From: an uncultured Gammaproteobacteria bacterium
GTDB lineage: Bacteria > Pseudomonadota > Gammaproteobacteria > Xanthomonadales > Xanthomonadaceae
Length of the DNA: 35,714 nt
NCBI GenBank assembly: GCA_903942465.1
Contig: CAJAPA010000030.1
Location: forward strand, 1-35,714
Reading direction: 5' to 3'
Positions 24,244 through 32,723 of this stretch are shown in pieces; the first letter of the stretch is position 1; each line of letters starts with the position of its first letter. Under the pieces are notes generated by a model. It was not told the origin of the DNA. It made no database searches and saw only the letters and a list, made by a program, of their open reading frames with translations. The position numbers and the translations under genes were made by a program.

Positions 24244-25584
24244 TCAGAAATCAGCGTTATCGGGATCGACCAGGGCGAACAGGTCGTGCTCATCGGCGCC
24301 CATGATGGAAACGTCGACGAATTGGCCGGGCTTCAGGCCCATCCGCTCGCCGTCCTGGATCTGCACCAGACCGTCGATTTCCGGCGCATCGGCCTTCGAG
24401 CGCGCAATGGCCAATTCGCCGTCGATGGCATCGACCAGCACCTGCTGTACCGTGCCGACCTTGCGTTGCAGCTTGTCGGCACTGATTTCAGCCTGCAGCT
24501 CCATGAAGCGCGCCAGGCGCTCCTGCTTGAGTTCCTCCGGCACGGCATCGGGCAAGGCATTCGCCGCGGCACCATCCACCGGTGAATAGGCGAAAGCACC
24601 GACACGGTCGAGCTCGGCCTGGTCGATGAAGCTGAGCAGCTGCTCGAAGTCGTCTTCGGTCTCGCCGGGGAACCCGACGATGAAGGTGCTGCGGATGGTC
24701 AAATCCGGACAGATTTCACGCCACTTCAGGATGCGTTCGAGGTTCTTCTCGACCGCACCCGGACGCTTCATCAACTTCAGGATGCGCGGACTGGCGTGCT
24801 GGAACGGGATGTCCAGATACGGCAACAGCTTGCCTTCGGCCATCAGCGGAATGATGTCGTCCACATGCGGATACGGATAGACATAATGCAGACGCGACCA
24901 GACGCCGAGCTCGGAAAGGCCGGAGCACAGATCCTTCATGCGGGTCTGGTAGGTTTTGTCGCGCCATTGGCGTTCGGCGTAACGCACATCCACACCATAG
25001 GCGCTGGTGTCCTGCGAAATGACCAGCAGCTCCTGCACACCGCCGCGTACCAGCTTCTCGGCTTCGCGCAGCACATCATCCACCGGGCGCGACACCAGAT
25101 CGCCACGCATGGACGGAATGATGCAGAAGCTGCAGCGGTGATTGCAGCCCTCGGAGATCTTCAGGTAGGCATAGTGTTTGGGGGTGAGTTTGATGCCGTA
25201 GTCCGGCACCAGATCGATGAACGGATCGTGTTTCGGCGGCAGCGCGGCATGCACCGCGCTCATCACCGTGCTGTAATCCTGCGGACCGGAAATCGACAAT
25301 ACATCCGGGAACTGTTCGCGGATCTGTTCCGGGCGCTTGCCAAGGCAGCCGGTGACGATGACCTTGCCGTTCTCGGCCATGGCCTCGCCAATGGCGTCCA
25401 GTGATTCCTCCACCGCCGAGTCGATGAAGCCGCAGGTGTTGACCACCACCACATCGGCCTTATCGTAGGTCGGCACGATGTCGTAGCCTTCCACACGCAG
25501 CTGGGTCAGGATGCGTTCGGAATCGACCAGCGCCTTGGGGCAGCCGAGACTGACGAAACCGACTTTCGGATTGGACTTTGACAT
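24244..25584 (-). CDS. rimO: Ribosomal protein S12 methylthiotransferase RimO
   Basis: Radical-SAM enzyme that methylthiolates an aspartate of ribosomal protein S12. The 446-residue product has the N-terminal MTTase domain with cluster cysteines C15, C51 and C80, the radical-SAM triad C147, C151 and C154 (CNHRCSFC), and a C-terminal TRAM domain (about 375-440, with [18 protein letters not shown]). The opening [16 protein letters not shown] is diagnostic for RimO rather than MiaB. It converges on greB with 43 bases between them, where I see no convincing terminator, and is divergent from the HIT-like gene. Confidence 0.97.
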   Translation of the reverse strand: MSKSNPKVGFVSLGCPKALVDSERILTQLRVEGYDIVPTYDKADVVVVNTCGFIDSAVEESLDAIGEAMAENGKVIVTGCLGKRPEQIREQFPDVLSISGPQDYSTVMSAVHAALPPKHDPFIDLVPDYGIKLTPKHYAYLKISEGCNHRCSFCIIPSMRGDLVSRPVDDVLREAEKLVRGGVQELLVISQDTSAYGVDVRYAERQWRDKTYQTRMKDLCSGLSELGVWSRLHYVYPYPHVDDIIPLMAEGKLLPYLDIPFQHASPRILKLMKRPGAVEKNLERILKWREICPDLTIRSTFIVGFPGETEDDFEQLLSFIDQAELDRVGAFAYSPVDGAAANALPDAVPEELKQERLARFMELQAEISADKLQRKVGTVQQVLVDAIDGELAIARSKADAPEIDGLVQIQDGERMGLKPGQFVDVSIMGADEHDLFALVDPDNADF

Positions 25585-25615
25585 GCGGGAACGTGCACCG
25601 GATACTGGGACTTGG

Positions 25616-25621
25616 ATTATA
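25616..25621 (-). promoter_or_regulatory. Candidate -10 element of rimO
   Basis: A perfect TATAAT reads on the minus strand at 25621-25616 in the 59-base rimO/HIT gap, predicting a start near 25609 and a leader of about 25 bases. No -35 match lies at 16-18 bases, so strength or an activator requirement cannot be judged. Confidence 0.4.
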
Positions 25622-25643
25622 CCGTTTCCCGGCCACGCCCTTG

Positions 25644-26090
25644 ATGAACAGCCCTGAATTCCGCCTTGATGCGCGCCTCGCCAAAGACACCCATTTCCTG
25701 CTGGATGCCCCGCTCTGCCGCATCGGGCTGATGGATGATGCCCGCTTTCCCTGGCTGATTCTGGTGCCGCGGCTGCCGAATGTGCGCGAATGGCCGGATC
25801 TAAGTACCGAGCACCAGCTGCAGCTGCAAGCTGAGATCAACGCCGCTGCCCGGGCTCTGCTATCCGCCTTTCCGCACGGCGAAAAGCTGAATATCGCGGC
25901 ATTGGGCAATGTTGTACCCCAACTGCATATTCATGTGATTCTTCGCCATGCCGGTGATGCAGCCTGGCCTGCGCCCGTTTGGAACACCGGCGTGCGGGAG
26001 TCTTATGGGGAATCCGACGCATCTGCCACGGCAATGAAATTGCGTGATGTCTTTGCCTCGGCGGCCTTTCAAGCCGAGGGCAACCCATGA
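25644..26090 (+). CDS. HIT-like protein with QxHxH motif
   Basis: Histidine-triad superfamily protein of 148 residues, probably a nucleotide hydrolase or transferase of unknown substrate. It has [12 protein letters not shown] (about 33-44), then [21 protein letters not shown] (about 80-100), and ends with [10 protein letters not shown]. In the triad the first histidine is replaced by glutamine (Q-L-H-I-H-V), a subgroup I know from other proteobacteria, where PQLHxH is conserved. The frame is open 22 codons upstream into rimO, but only the ATG at 25644 matches family N-termini. No ribosome site is evident. Its stop overlaps the DUF924 gene start (ATGA). Confidence 0.85.
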   Translation: MNSPEFRLDARLAKDTHFLLDAPLCRIGLMDDARFPWLILVPRLPNVREWPDLSTEHQLQLQAEINAAARALLSAFPHGEKLNIAALGNVVPQLHIHVILRHAGDAAWPAPVWNTGVRESYGESDASATAMKLRDVFASAAFQAEGNP

Positions 26091-26647
26091 CAGTTCATCC
26101 GATAATTCATGGGCCAGACGGAATCATCCATTTCTGGTTTGCCGAAATCGACCGCGCTTTGTGGTTCAAGAAAGACGCCGATTTCGACCACCTGCTCAAC
26201 GAACGCTTCGGCGCACTGCATAAACAAGCATGCCTCGGCGAATTGAGCGCCTGGCGCGACACGCCGCACGGGCGTTTGGCCGAAGTCATCGTGCTCGATC
26301 AGCTCTCGCGCAATCTGTTCCGTAATAGCGCCAAAGCGTTTGCCCAAGACGGCATGGCGCTGGTACTGGCGCAGGAAGCGGTACGCACCGGCGCCGATGC
26401 CGCGCTGACGCCCCAGGAGCGTGTGTTTCTGTATATGCCCTACATGCACAGCGAATCGGCGGCAATCCACCAAACCGCGGTGGAACTGTTCACCCGCAAT
26501 GGCATCCCGAACAATCTGGACTATGAACTGAAGCACAAAGCCATCATCGACCGCTTCGGGCGTTATCCACACCGCAACGCCGTGCTCGGCCGTGAAAGCA
26601 CGCCCGAGGAAATCGCTTTTCTGCATGAGCCGGGCTCGTCGTTCTGA
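26087..26647 (+). CDS. DUF924 family protein
   Basis: All-helical 186-residue protein of the DUF924 family (TPR-like fold); its biochemical role is unknown. Family landmarks are IIHFWFAEIDRALWFKKDADFD near the start, LDQLSRNLFRNSAKAFAQD (about 70-88), ERVFLYMPYMHSES (about 111-124), FGRYPHRNAVLGR (about 156-168) and a terminal EEIAFL. The conserved Trp, Asp, Arg and His residues suggest a ligand pocket rather than pure scaffolding; that is inference. It is translated from the ATGA overlap with the HIT-like gene. It converges on dcd with 18 bases between them. Confidence 0.88.
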   Translation: MTVHPIIHGPDGIIHFWFAEIDRALWFKKDADFDHLLNERFGALHKQACLGELSAWRDTPHGRLAEVIVLDQLSRNLFRNSAKAFAQDGMALVLAQEAVRTGADAALTPQERVFLYMPYMHSESAAIHQTAVELFTRNGIPNNLDYELKHKAIIDRFGRYPHRNAVLGRESTPEEIAFLHEPGSSF

Positions 26648-26665
26648 TGGCCCGTTAGTAAAGAC

Positions 26666-27235
26666 TCAGGTCTTCGGCAAGGTAACGCCGGTCTGGCCCT
26701 GATATTTGCCGCCGCGATCCTTGTAGGAAGTCTCGCAGACTTCGTCGGACTGGAAGAACAGCATCTGCGCCACGCCCTCGCCGGCATAGATCTTGGCCGG
26801 CAGCGGCGTGGTGTTGCTGAATTCGAGGGTGACGTGGCCTTCCCACTCGGGCTCCAGCGGGGTCACATTCACGATGATGCCGCAGCGCGCATAGGTACTC
26901 TTGCCCAGGCACACCACCAGGGTGTCGCGCGGGATGCGGAAGAACTCGACCGTGCGCGCCAGCGCAAAGGAATTCGGCGGAATGATACAGACATCGGCTT
27001 CGATGTCGACGAAGCTGGTCGGATCGAAGGCCTTCGGGTCGACGATGGTCGAGTTGATGTTGGTGAAGATCTTGAACTCGCGTGCGCAGCGCACATCGTA
27101 GCCGTAGCTGGAGGTGCCGTAAGAGACAATCCGGTGGCCATCGGCGGCGGTCTTGACCTGTCCGGGCTCGAACGGTTCGATCATGCCGTGTTGTTCGGAC
27201 ATGCGGCGGATCCAGCGGTCGGATTTGATGCTCAT
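26666..27235 (-). CDS. dcd: dCTP deaminase
   Basis: Deaminates dCTP to dUTP, supplying dUMP for thymidylate synthesis. The 189-residue product starts [12 protein letters not shown] and has the family motifs [12 protein letters not shown] (about 38-49), [12 protein letters not shown] (with the catalytic-site glutamate), [32 protein letters not shown] and a C-terminal [12 protein letters not shown] that closes over the nucleotide. Length is close to E. coli Dcd. The frame is open upstream into mrp, but the ATG at 27235, 19 bases after the mrp stop, gives the correct N-terminus. The upstream GAGAA is a weak ribosome site. Co-transcribed with mrp. Confidence 0.96.
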   Translation of the reverse strand: MSIKSDRWIRRMSEQHGMIEPFEPGQVKTAADGHRIVSYGTSSYGYDVRCAREFKIFTNINSTIVDPKAFDPTSFVDIEADVCIIPPNSFALARTVEFFRIPRDTLVVCLGKSTYARCGIIVNVTPLEPEWEGHVTLEFSNTTPLPAKIYAGEGVAQMLFFQSDEVCETSYKDRGGKYQGQTGVTLPKT

Positions 27236-27254
27236 AGCGGTTCTCGGAAAGGGT

Positions 27255-28343
27255 TCAGGTATTTTGGATGACGATATTGGGAATGCCAATGTTTTTGTTG
27301 CGGGCCTGCTGCGAAAGCCGGGCGGCAGCCTTGCGGGCAATGCCACGGTAAGCCACAGCAGCCGGCGAATCGGGGTCGGCGGCCACGGTCGGCTGGCCGG
27401 AATCCATCTGTTCGCGGATCTGGCGCGCCAAGGGCAGCTGCCCGAGCAGTTCAACGCCGTATTGTTCGGCCATGCGGGCGCCGCCGCCTTCACCGAAGAT
27501 GGCCTCGGCGTGACCGCAGTTGCTGCAGATATGGGTCGCCATATTTTCGATGATGCCGAGCACAGGGACTTCCACTTTTTCGAACATTTTCAATGCTTTC
27601 TTGGCATCTATTAAAGCAATATCTTGGGGTGTGGTGACGATAATCGCCGCCGAAACCGGCACCCGTTGCGCCAAAGTCAGCTGGATATCGCCGGTGCCCG
27701 GCGGCAGGTCGATGATCAGATAGTCCAGATCCTGCCAACGGGTGGTGGTTAGCAGCTGTTGCAGATACTGGGTGGTCATCGGACCGCGCCAGATGGTCGG
27801 GGTGTCTTCGCCCAGAAACAGGCCGATCGACATGGCTTGCAGGCCGTGGGCGATTTTCGGCTCCACGGTCTTGCCATCCAGGCTATCGGGTTTGCCGGTA
27901 ATGCCGAGCATCATCGGAATCGAGGGGCCGTGGATATCGGCATCAAGAATGCCGACGGTAGCACCTTCTGCCACCAGCGCCAACGCCAGATTGACCGCGG
28001 TCGTGGATTTGCCGACGCCACCCTTGCCCGAGGCCACAGCGATGATGTTCTTCACTCCCGGCAGCGGCGACAGGGCATTCTGCACCTTGTGGGCCGGAAT
28101 GCGGGTGTCGATGCTGACCGCGACGGCAGTTGCGCCGAGCACGCTTTTCAAGCGGGATTCGATGGCGGCAATCAGCGCCGGATGCGCGGAACGCGCGGGA
28201 TAACGCCATTGCAGGGCGATGGCTGCATTGTTGCCGTCCACACCGATGGCCTGCACATGGTTGCCCGCAATCAGGTCCAGGCCGGTGTCGGGGTCGGAAA
28301 TATGGGCCAATTCGGCGCGGATGGCGGCTTCGGTGAGGGACAT
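27255..28343 (-). CDS. mrp: Iron-sulfur cluster carrier protein Mrp/ApbC
   Basis: P-loop ATPase that carries and transfers [4Fe-4S] clusters. The 362-residue product has an N-terminal MIP18-like domain (about 1-80, with [13 protein letters not shown]), the deviant Walker [10 protein letters not shown] (107-115), [22 protein letters not shown] and the cluster-binding pair C273 and C276 (CSNC). The frame is open 24 codons upstream, but [12 protein letters not shown] is the family start. No Shine-Dalgarno is visible. It precedes dcd in one transcript and is divergent from metG. Confidence 0.94.
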   Translation of the reverse strand: MSLTEAAIRAELAHISDPDTGLDLIAGNHVQAIGVDGNNAAIALQWRYPARSAHPALIAAIESRLKSVLGATAVAVSIDTRIPAHKVQNALSPLPGVKNIIAVASGKGGVGKSTTAVNLALALVAEGATVGILDADIHGPSIPMMLGITGKPDSLDGKTVEPKIAHGLQAMSIGLFLGEDTPTIWRGPMTTQYLQQLLTTTRWQDLDYLIIDLPPGTGDIQLTLAQRVPVSAAIIVTTPQDIALIDAKKALKMFEKVEVPVLGIIENMATHICSNCGHAEAIFGEGGGARMAEQYGVELLGQLPLARQIREQMDSGQPTVAADPDSPAAVAYRGIARKAAARLSQQARNKNIGIPNIVIQNT

Positions 28344-28369
28344 GCGGGGGTGCTTCGGGGCAAAACGGT

Positions 28370-28400
28370 ATTGTACTGGAAAGCCACAGCGATACGCCAA
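28370..28400 (-). promoter_or_regulatory. Candidate promoter of mrp-dcd
   Basis: On the minus strand TTGGCG (28400-28395) and TACAAT (28375-28370, five of six against the -10) are separated by 19 bases, longer than optimal. A start near 28363 would give a leader of about 20 bases. It is placed back-to-back with the metG promoter, whose elements overlap this region. Confidence 0.35.
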
Positions 28401-28411
28401 AGCCTTATAAT
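28383..28411 (+). promoter_or_regulatory. metG: Promoter of metG, placed for a leaderless message
   Basis: A perfect TATAAT (28406-28411) lies only six bases before the metG ATG, so initiation at the normal distance would start at or within a base or two of the A of the ATG. The -35 position at 17 bases (GCCACA, 28383-28388) matches only in its last three bases. No Shine-Dalgarno is present before the ATG, which agrees with a leaderless message. Confidence 0.5.
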
Positions 28412-28417
28412 TCAATT

Positions 28418-30490
28418 ATGTCTATCACACCCGCACTCGTCACCACCGCCCTTCCCTATGCCAACGGCCCGCTGCATCTGGGACATCTGGTCGGCTACAT
28501 CCAGGCCGATATCTGGGTCAGGGCCCGTCGTTTGGCCGGCGGTACCGCCCATTTCGTCTGCGCCGACGACACCCACGGCACTCCGATCATGCTGGCTGCG
28601 GAAAAAGCCGGTCTGAGCCCCGAACAGTTCATCGCCGGCATCCAGGCCGGGCACGAAGCCGATTTTGCCGCATTCGGCGTCGCGTTCGACCACTACGATT
28701 CAACCCACTCGCCGCACAACCGGGCCTTTACCGAGCGCGTGTATGCCGCACTGAAGGCACGCGACAGTATCGCAGTGCGTACCATCAACCAGATGTTTGA
28801 TCCGGAAAAACAGATGTTCCTGCCGGACCGCTACATCAAGGGCAGCTGCCCGAACTGCAAAACGGCTGACCAGTACGGCGACAACTGCGAGAACTGCGGC
28901 GCGACCTATGCCCCGACCGAGCTGATCGATCCGGTCTCGGTGGTGTCCGGCGCCAAACCGGTTTTGAAGGAATCCGAACACTATTTCTTCAAGCTCGGCG
29001 ATTACACGCAATTCCTGAACGACTGGCTGCAGGGCGATGTCGCTCACGACGGCATCAAGACCAAGCTGCGCGAATGGCTGGACGCCGAGGGCGGCCTGCG
29101 CGACTGGGATATTTCGCGGGATGCGCCCTACTTCGGTTTCCCGATTCCCGGCGCACCCGGTAAGTATTTCTATGTCTGGCTGGACGCACCGATCGGTTAT
29201 CTCTCGAGCTTCCAGGCGCTGTGCCAGCGCGAAGGTCTCGACTTCGACGCCTTTCTGGATGCAGCCCGCAACGCGAACAACGAAACCGAGCTGCACCACT
29301 TCCTGGGAAAGGACATCGTCAATTTCCATGGTCTGTTCTGGCCGGCGGTGCTGCACGGCGCCGGCTTCCGCGCACCGACCAAATTACACGTGAACGGCTA
29401 CCTGACCGTCAACGGCGCCAAGATGTCGAAATCGCGCGGCACCTTCGTGATGGCGCGCAGCTATCTGGATGCCGGCATTCAGCCGGAAGCCCTGCGCTAC
29501 TATTTCGCCGGAAAATCGGGTTCCGGCGTGGCCGATCTCGACCTGAACCTCGATGATTTCGTGGCCAAGGTCAATGCCGACATCGTCGGCAAGTTCGTCA
29601 ATATCGCCAGCCGTTGCGCCGGTTTCATCAACACCCGTTTCGACGGCATGTTGGCGGACAGCCTGCCCGACGCCGCCACCTATGCGCAGTTCGAACACGA
29701 ATTCAAGGCCATCCGGCAGAGCTATCTGGAAGGTGAAACCGCCCAGGCCCTGCGCCAGACCATGGCCTTGGCCGATATCGCCAACCGCTACATCGACGAA
29801 CAGAAGCCGTGGGTGCTTGCCAAGGATCCTGACCAGAGCGCGGCATTGCATGGCGTCTGTACGCAGGCACTGAATCTGTTCCGTGTGCTGGCTGTGGCAC
29901 TCAAACCGATTCTGCCGCAGGTTGCCGAACAGGCGGAATCCTTCCTCAATGCCCCGATAACCACCTGGGCCGAATTCAAGGCCCCGCTGCTCAGCCATCG
30001 CATCGCCGCCTACAGTCCCTTGTTCACCCGCATCGACCCGAGGAACATTCAAACCATGATTGACGCCTCCAAAGACACTACCGCCACAGCGCCAGCAGTT
30101 GACGCCAAACCGGCTAAAGCCGCCGAACCGAAAAAAGCGACCGCTGCTGAAATCACACCCGGCACCATCGGTATCGAGGATTTCGCCAAACTCGACCTGC
30201 GTATTGGCACGGTGCTGGAATGCGGCCTCGTGGACGGCTCCGATAAACTGCTGCGCTTCCTGCTCGATGCCGGGCCGCTCGGCCAACGCCAGATCTTCTC
30301 GGGCATCCGCGGCAGTTACGGCGAGCCGGAAAAACTGATCGGTCGCAAGGTGGTGTTCATCGCCAATCTGGCGCCGCGCAAGATGCGTTTCGGCATTTCC
30401 GAAGGCATGATCCTTTCGGCCGGCGGCGATGACGGACTGTACCTGCTCGATGCCGATGACGGCGCGCAACCCGGGCATCCGGTCAAATAA
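28418..30490 (+). CDS. metG: Methionyl-tRNA synthetase
   Basis: Charges tRNA-Met with methionine. The 690-residue product is a class I synthetase with HLGH (20-23), a zinc knuckle from C144, C147, C157 and C160, and KMSKS (335-339). An anticodon-binding helical domain (about 390-545), a proline/alanine/lysine-rich linker and a C-terminal tRNA-binding OB domain (about 588-690, with [13 protein letters not shown] and [19 protein letters not shown]) follow. This is the long, dimeric MetG form. The ATG at 28418 gives the expected N-terminus ([23 protein letters not shown]). The rnfB-like gene follows after two bases. Confidence 0.98.
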   Translation: MSITPALVTTALPYANGPLHLGHLVGYIQADIWVRARRLAGGTAHFVCADDTHGTPIMLAAEKAGLSPEQFIAGIQAGHEADFAAFGVAFDHYDSTHSPHNRAFTERVYAALKARDSIAVRTINQMFDPEKQMFLPDRYIKGSCPNCKTADQYGDNCENCGATYAPTELIDPVSVVSGAKPVLKESEHYFFKLGDYTQFLNDWLQGDVAHDGIKTKLREWLDAEGGLRDWDISRDAPYFGFPIPGAPGKYFYVWLDAPIGYLSSFQALCQREGLDFDAFLDAARNANNETELHHFLGKDIVNFHGLFWPAVLHGAGFRAPTKLHVNGYLTVNGAKMSKSRGTFVMARSYLDAGIQPEALRYYFAGKSGSGVADLDLNLDDFVAKVNADIVGKFVNIASRCAGFINTRFDGMLADSLPDAATYAQFEHEFKAIRQSYLEGETAQALRQTMALADIANRYIDEQKPWVLAKDPDQSAALHGVCTQALNLFRVLAVALKPILPQVAEQAESFLNAPITTWAEFKAPLLSHRIAAYSPLFTRIDPRNIQTMIDASKDTTATAPAVDAKPAKAAEPKKATAAEITPGTIGIEDFAKLDLRIGTVLECGLVDGSDKLLRFLLDAGPLGQRQIFSGIRGSYGEPEKLIGRKVVFIANLAPRKMRFGISEGMILSAGGDDGLYLLDADDGAQPGHPVK

Positions 30491-30492
30491 GC

Positions 30493-30903
30493 ATGCCGAA
30501 CAGGCCGACGGCCGACGACATCAACGCGCTGTTGCCGCAGACCCAATGCGGTCAATGCGATTATGCCGGCTGCCGGCCTTATGCCGAAGCCATCGCCGAG
30601 GGGCGTGCCGACATCAACCAGTGCCCACCCGGCGGCGACGAGGGCATCCACGCACTGGCAGTGCTGCTCGGGCTCGCTCCCAAACCCCTGAATCCGGAAC
30701 ATGGGGCCGTGCTGCCGGAAAGCGTAGTGATCATCCGCGAGGCCGAGTGCATCGGCTGCACCAAATGCATTCAGGCCTGTCCGGTCGATGCCATCATCGG
30801 TGCTGCGAAACGCATGCATACCGTTCTTGCGGAATGGTGCACGGGGTGCAACCTGTGCATTCCGCCCTGCCCGGTCGATTGCATCGATATCGTGCCGCGC
30901 TGA
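30493..30903 (+). CDS. rnfB: RnfB-like iron-sulfur protein, short soluble form
   Basis: Ferredoxin-type electron carrier of 136 residues. It has an Fes-type four-cysteine motif (C19, C22, C27, C44) and two classic [4Fe-4S] ferredoxin motifs (C86/C89/C92/C96 and C116/C119/C122/C126), each followed by proline and valine, plus an extra C130. This is RnfB without the N-terminal membrane segment and without the alanine-rich C-terminal tail. No rnfA, C, D, G or E gene is present in the window; in Xanthomonas a similar orphan follows metG. The start lies two bases after the metG stop, so both share a transcript. The electron partner is unknown. Confidence 0.9.
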   Translation: MPNRPTADDINALLPQTQCGQCDYAGCRPYAEAIAEGRADINQCPPGGDEGIHALAVLLGLAPKPLNPEHGAVLPESVVIIREAECIGCTKCIQACPVDAIIGAAKRMHTVLAEWCTGCNLCIPPCPVDCIDIVPR

Positions 30904-30906
30904 ATC

Positions 30907-31794
30907 TTACTTCAAACGTTCAACACGATAGCCCTTTTCCCGTAAAAGCTGGACGAGACCGTCGTCACCCAGCAAATGCAGTGCGCCGACCACAACCATC
31001 GTGTCGTTGCTTGCTTCATCATCGAGCATTGCTTGAACCTGCGGCAACCATGCATGGTTACGGTCCACGTTTAAGCTTTGGTAAAGATCGGGATACTCGA
31101 GTCGCATACGTGCGACGGTCTCGCGCTGCAGACCGTTGACATCGCCGGATTTCCACAAACGACGGAGCTTTTCCAGATCGCGTGCATTGTCCGCTGCATT
31201 GGCATCCAGGGCCTCCTGCAACAACTGCTGCTGGGCCCGCACAGGCATGCCGTCGAACAATGCAATCTGCTGGCTGGCTTTTTCCAGGCCGATGCTTGGC
31301 TTGGCTACCGGCTTGGCGGCATTCATGAAATGCTGATCCACGCCGAGTGCGGAGTCGAAACCCTGTTCCTTCGCGTGTGTATTCACCACAAGAATCGCCA
31401 CAAACCAGGGTTCCAGACGGTTCAGGCTGGCAATGGGAAACGCTGGATTGGCTTGACTCCATGCCAGCAACTGTTGCCAGGAGGCCTCCGGCAAAAGTGC
31501 CTGCAGATTCTGTCCGGCCGGCAACAGCGCTGACTGCTGCATTCGTGCCGCCAGATCGGGAGACTGCAGTTCATGCGGCGCCACTTCAAAGGCCATTCGT
31601 TCGGCATCGGCATAGGCATTCATCACGCTTTCTGATAGCGGATAATCCTCGGCTTTCAGAGCATGGAAGGATCCGAGCAGATAGATACTGTTATCGTCAT
31701 CGCTGACCTTCCAGATTGCTGGCGTGCTCGCTGTTCCCGATGCGCATCCGGCAACCAGACACGCCAGCGCGAGCCAAGGCGTTATTTTTTTCAC
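30907..31794 (-). CDS. TraB/GumN family lipoprotein
   Basis: Member of the TraB/GumN (TIKI-like) superfamily, some members of which are metal-dependent proteases; its role here is unknown. The 295-residue product has a lipoprotein signal with LVAGC (cysteine 17). The paired motifs are YLLGSFHAL (G41 and H44), a conserved glutamate E70 in MAFEVAP and a second GxxH box in VVVGALHLLGDDGLV near the C-terminus. The start is a GTG at 31794 that overlaps the DUF1684 gene stop (GTGA). It converges on the rnfB-like gene with three bases between them. Despite the name, nothing links it to xanthan synthesis here. Confidence 0.88.
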   Translation of the reverse strand: MKKITPWLALACLVAGCASGTASTPAIWKVSDDDNSIYLLGSFHALKAEDYPLSESVMNAYADAERMAFEVAPHELQSPDLAARMQQSALLPAGQNLQALLPEASWQQLLAWSQANPAFPIASLNRLEPWFVAILVVNTHAKEQGFDSALGVDQHFMNAAKPVAKPSIGLEKASQQIALFDGMPVRAQQQLLQEALDANAADNARDLEKLRRLWKSGDVNGLQRETVARMRLEYPDLYQSLNVDRNHAWLPQVQAMLDDEASNDTMVVVGALHLLGDDGLVQLLREKGYRVERLK

Positions 31795-32723
31795 GGGATG
31801 ATTTTTCTCGGCTTTTTCTCACCCGCGACAACAGCTATATCCATCCGATTCTCCGGTGGCGGCATCGGACAGGTCGAAAATGCCGTGAAGGCACAGGGCG
31901 GATTGTAAGCCTTGTTGAAATCAACCACGGTTTTACCGTCGGGCCCCGGGTACTCGGCATACAGGAAACGGGCTGCAGCATAACTTTCCTTGCCGGAGGT
32001 GCGGTCAGCGAACACCAGGAACAGGCGGTGATCGCCTTCGTCGATGGCTTCCAGGGTGAACTCCTGTTCACCGGCGCTGAAGGTGACCGTTCCCGGATTC
32101 ATCATCGGTTCGATCATGCCGAGAATATTGACGATGTCGATGGTGCGTCCGGCATCATGCGGCGTGAAGGTCGCCGTGTAACGGAAGGCGGTATCCACCG
32201 GGAAATAGTCGATGCCGGTGAATTTGACCCGCGTCTCCGCCTCGGCATCGCGCACGCGCAGCGCCATCCGGCCGCCGCGTTCGATCACGATGAAACTGGC
32301 TTTGCCGTCATTGAAATCGACGACCGTGGCCGTGCCCTGGGTATCCGGGACCAACTTGGTCCGGCCAGTGGCGGGCTGGCCATCAATGCGGAGTGCGACG
32401 CCGTTTTCCGGCTGCAACCAGACCTGTTTTGCTTCATCGACAGTAATCAGACCGAGCTTGTCCGGACCGACCGTGAGACGCGTGCCGTTGGCTTCGCCCG
32501 AACCGACCCGGGTTACCCCCGACTTCGGCAGCCAATGCATCCCGACCAAGGACAGCCAGCCGTCGGGTTTGGTCAACCGTGCGATGCGATCCGTACGCCA
32601 CTGCATGATTTCACTGTAATGTTTCATTTTTTCGGCTTTTTCCTTGGCCAATTGCTCCGGACTCGGGCCCTGCTGGCAGCCGGCCAGCAACAGCGCGGCC
32701 AGAACCATGGTGTATGCACGCAT
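31791..32723 (-). CDS. DUF1684 lipoprotein
   Basis: Predicted lipoprotein of 310 residues with DUF1684; its function is unknown. The signal ends LLAGC (cysteine 16). Family landmarks are DGWLSLVGMHWLPKSG (about 54-69), an IDYFPVDTAFRYTATF segment and the C-terminal block VVDFNKAYNPPCAFTAFSTCPMPPPENRMDIAVVAGEK, which includes two cysteines that could form a disulfide. Two adjacent ATGs overlap the mutL stop; the second (32723) has the better spacing to GAGGGG. The stop overlaps the GumN-family start, so mutL, this gene and the GumN-family gene are chained. Confidence 0.88.
   Translation of the reverse strand: MRAYTMVLAALLLAGCQQGPSPEQLAKEKAEKMKHYSEIMQWRTDRIARLTKPDGWLSLVGMHWLPKSGVTRVGSGEANGTRLTVGPDKLGLITVDEAKQVWLQPENGVALRIDGQPATGRTKLVPDTQGTATVVDFNDGKASFIVIERGGRMALRVRDAEAETRVKFTGIDYFPVDTAFRYTATFTPHDAGRTIDIVNILGMIEPMMNPGTVTFSAGEQEFTLEAIDEGDHRLFLVFADRTSGKESYAAARFLYAEYPGPDGKTVVDFNKAYNPPCAFTAFSTCPMPPPENRMDIAVVAGEKKPRKIIP

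Noticed and set aside
29384-30478. 364-codon open frame on the minus strand
   Set aside because: It is antisense to the 3' half of metG and is explained by codon bias.
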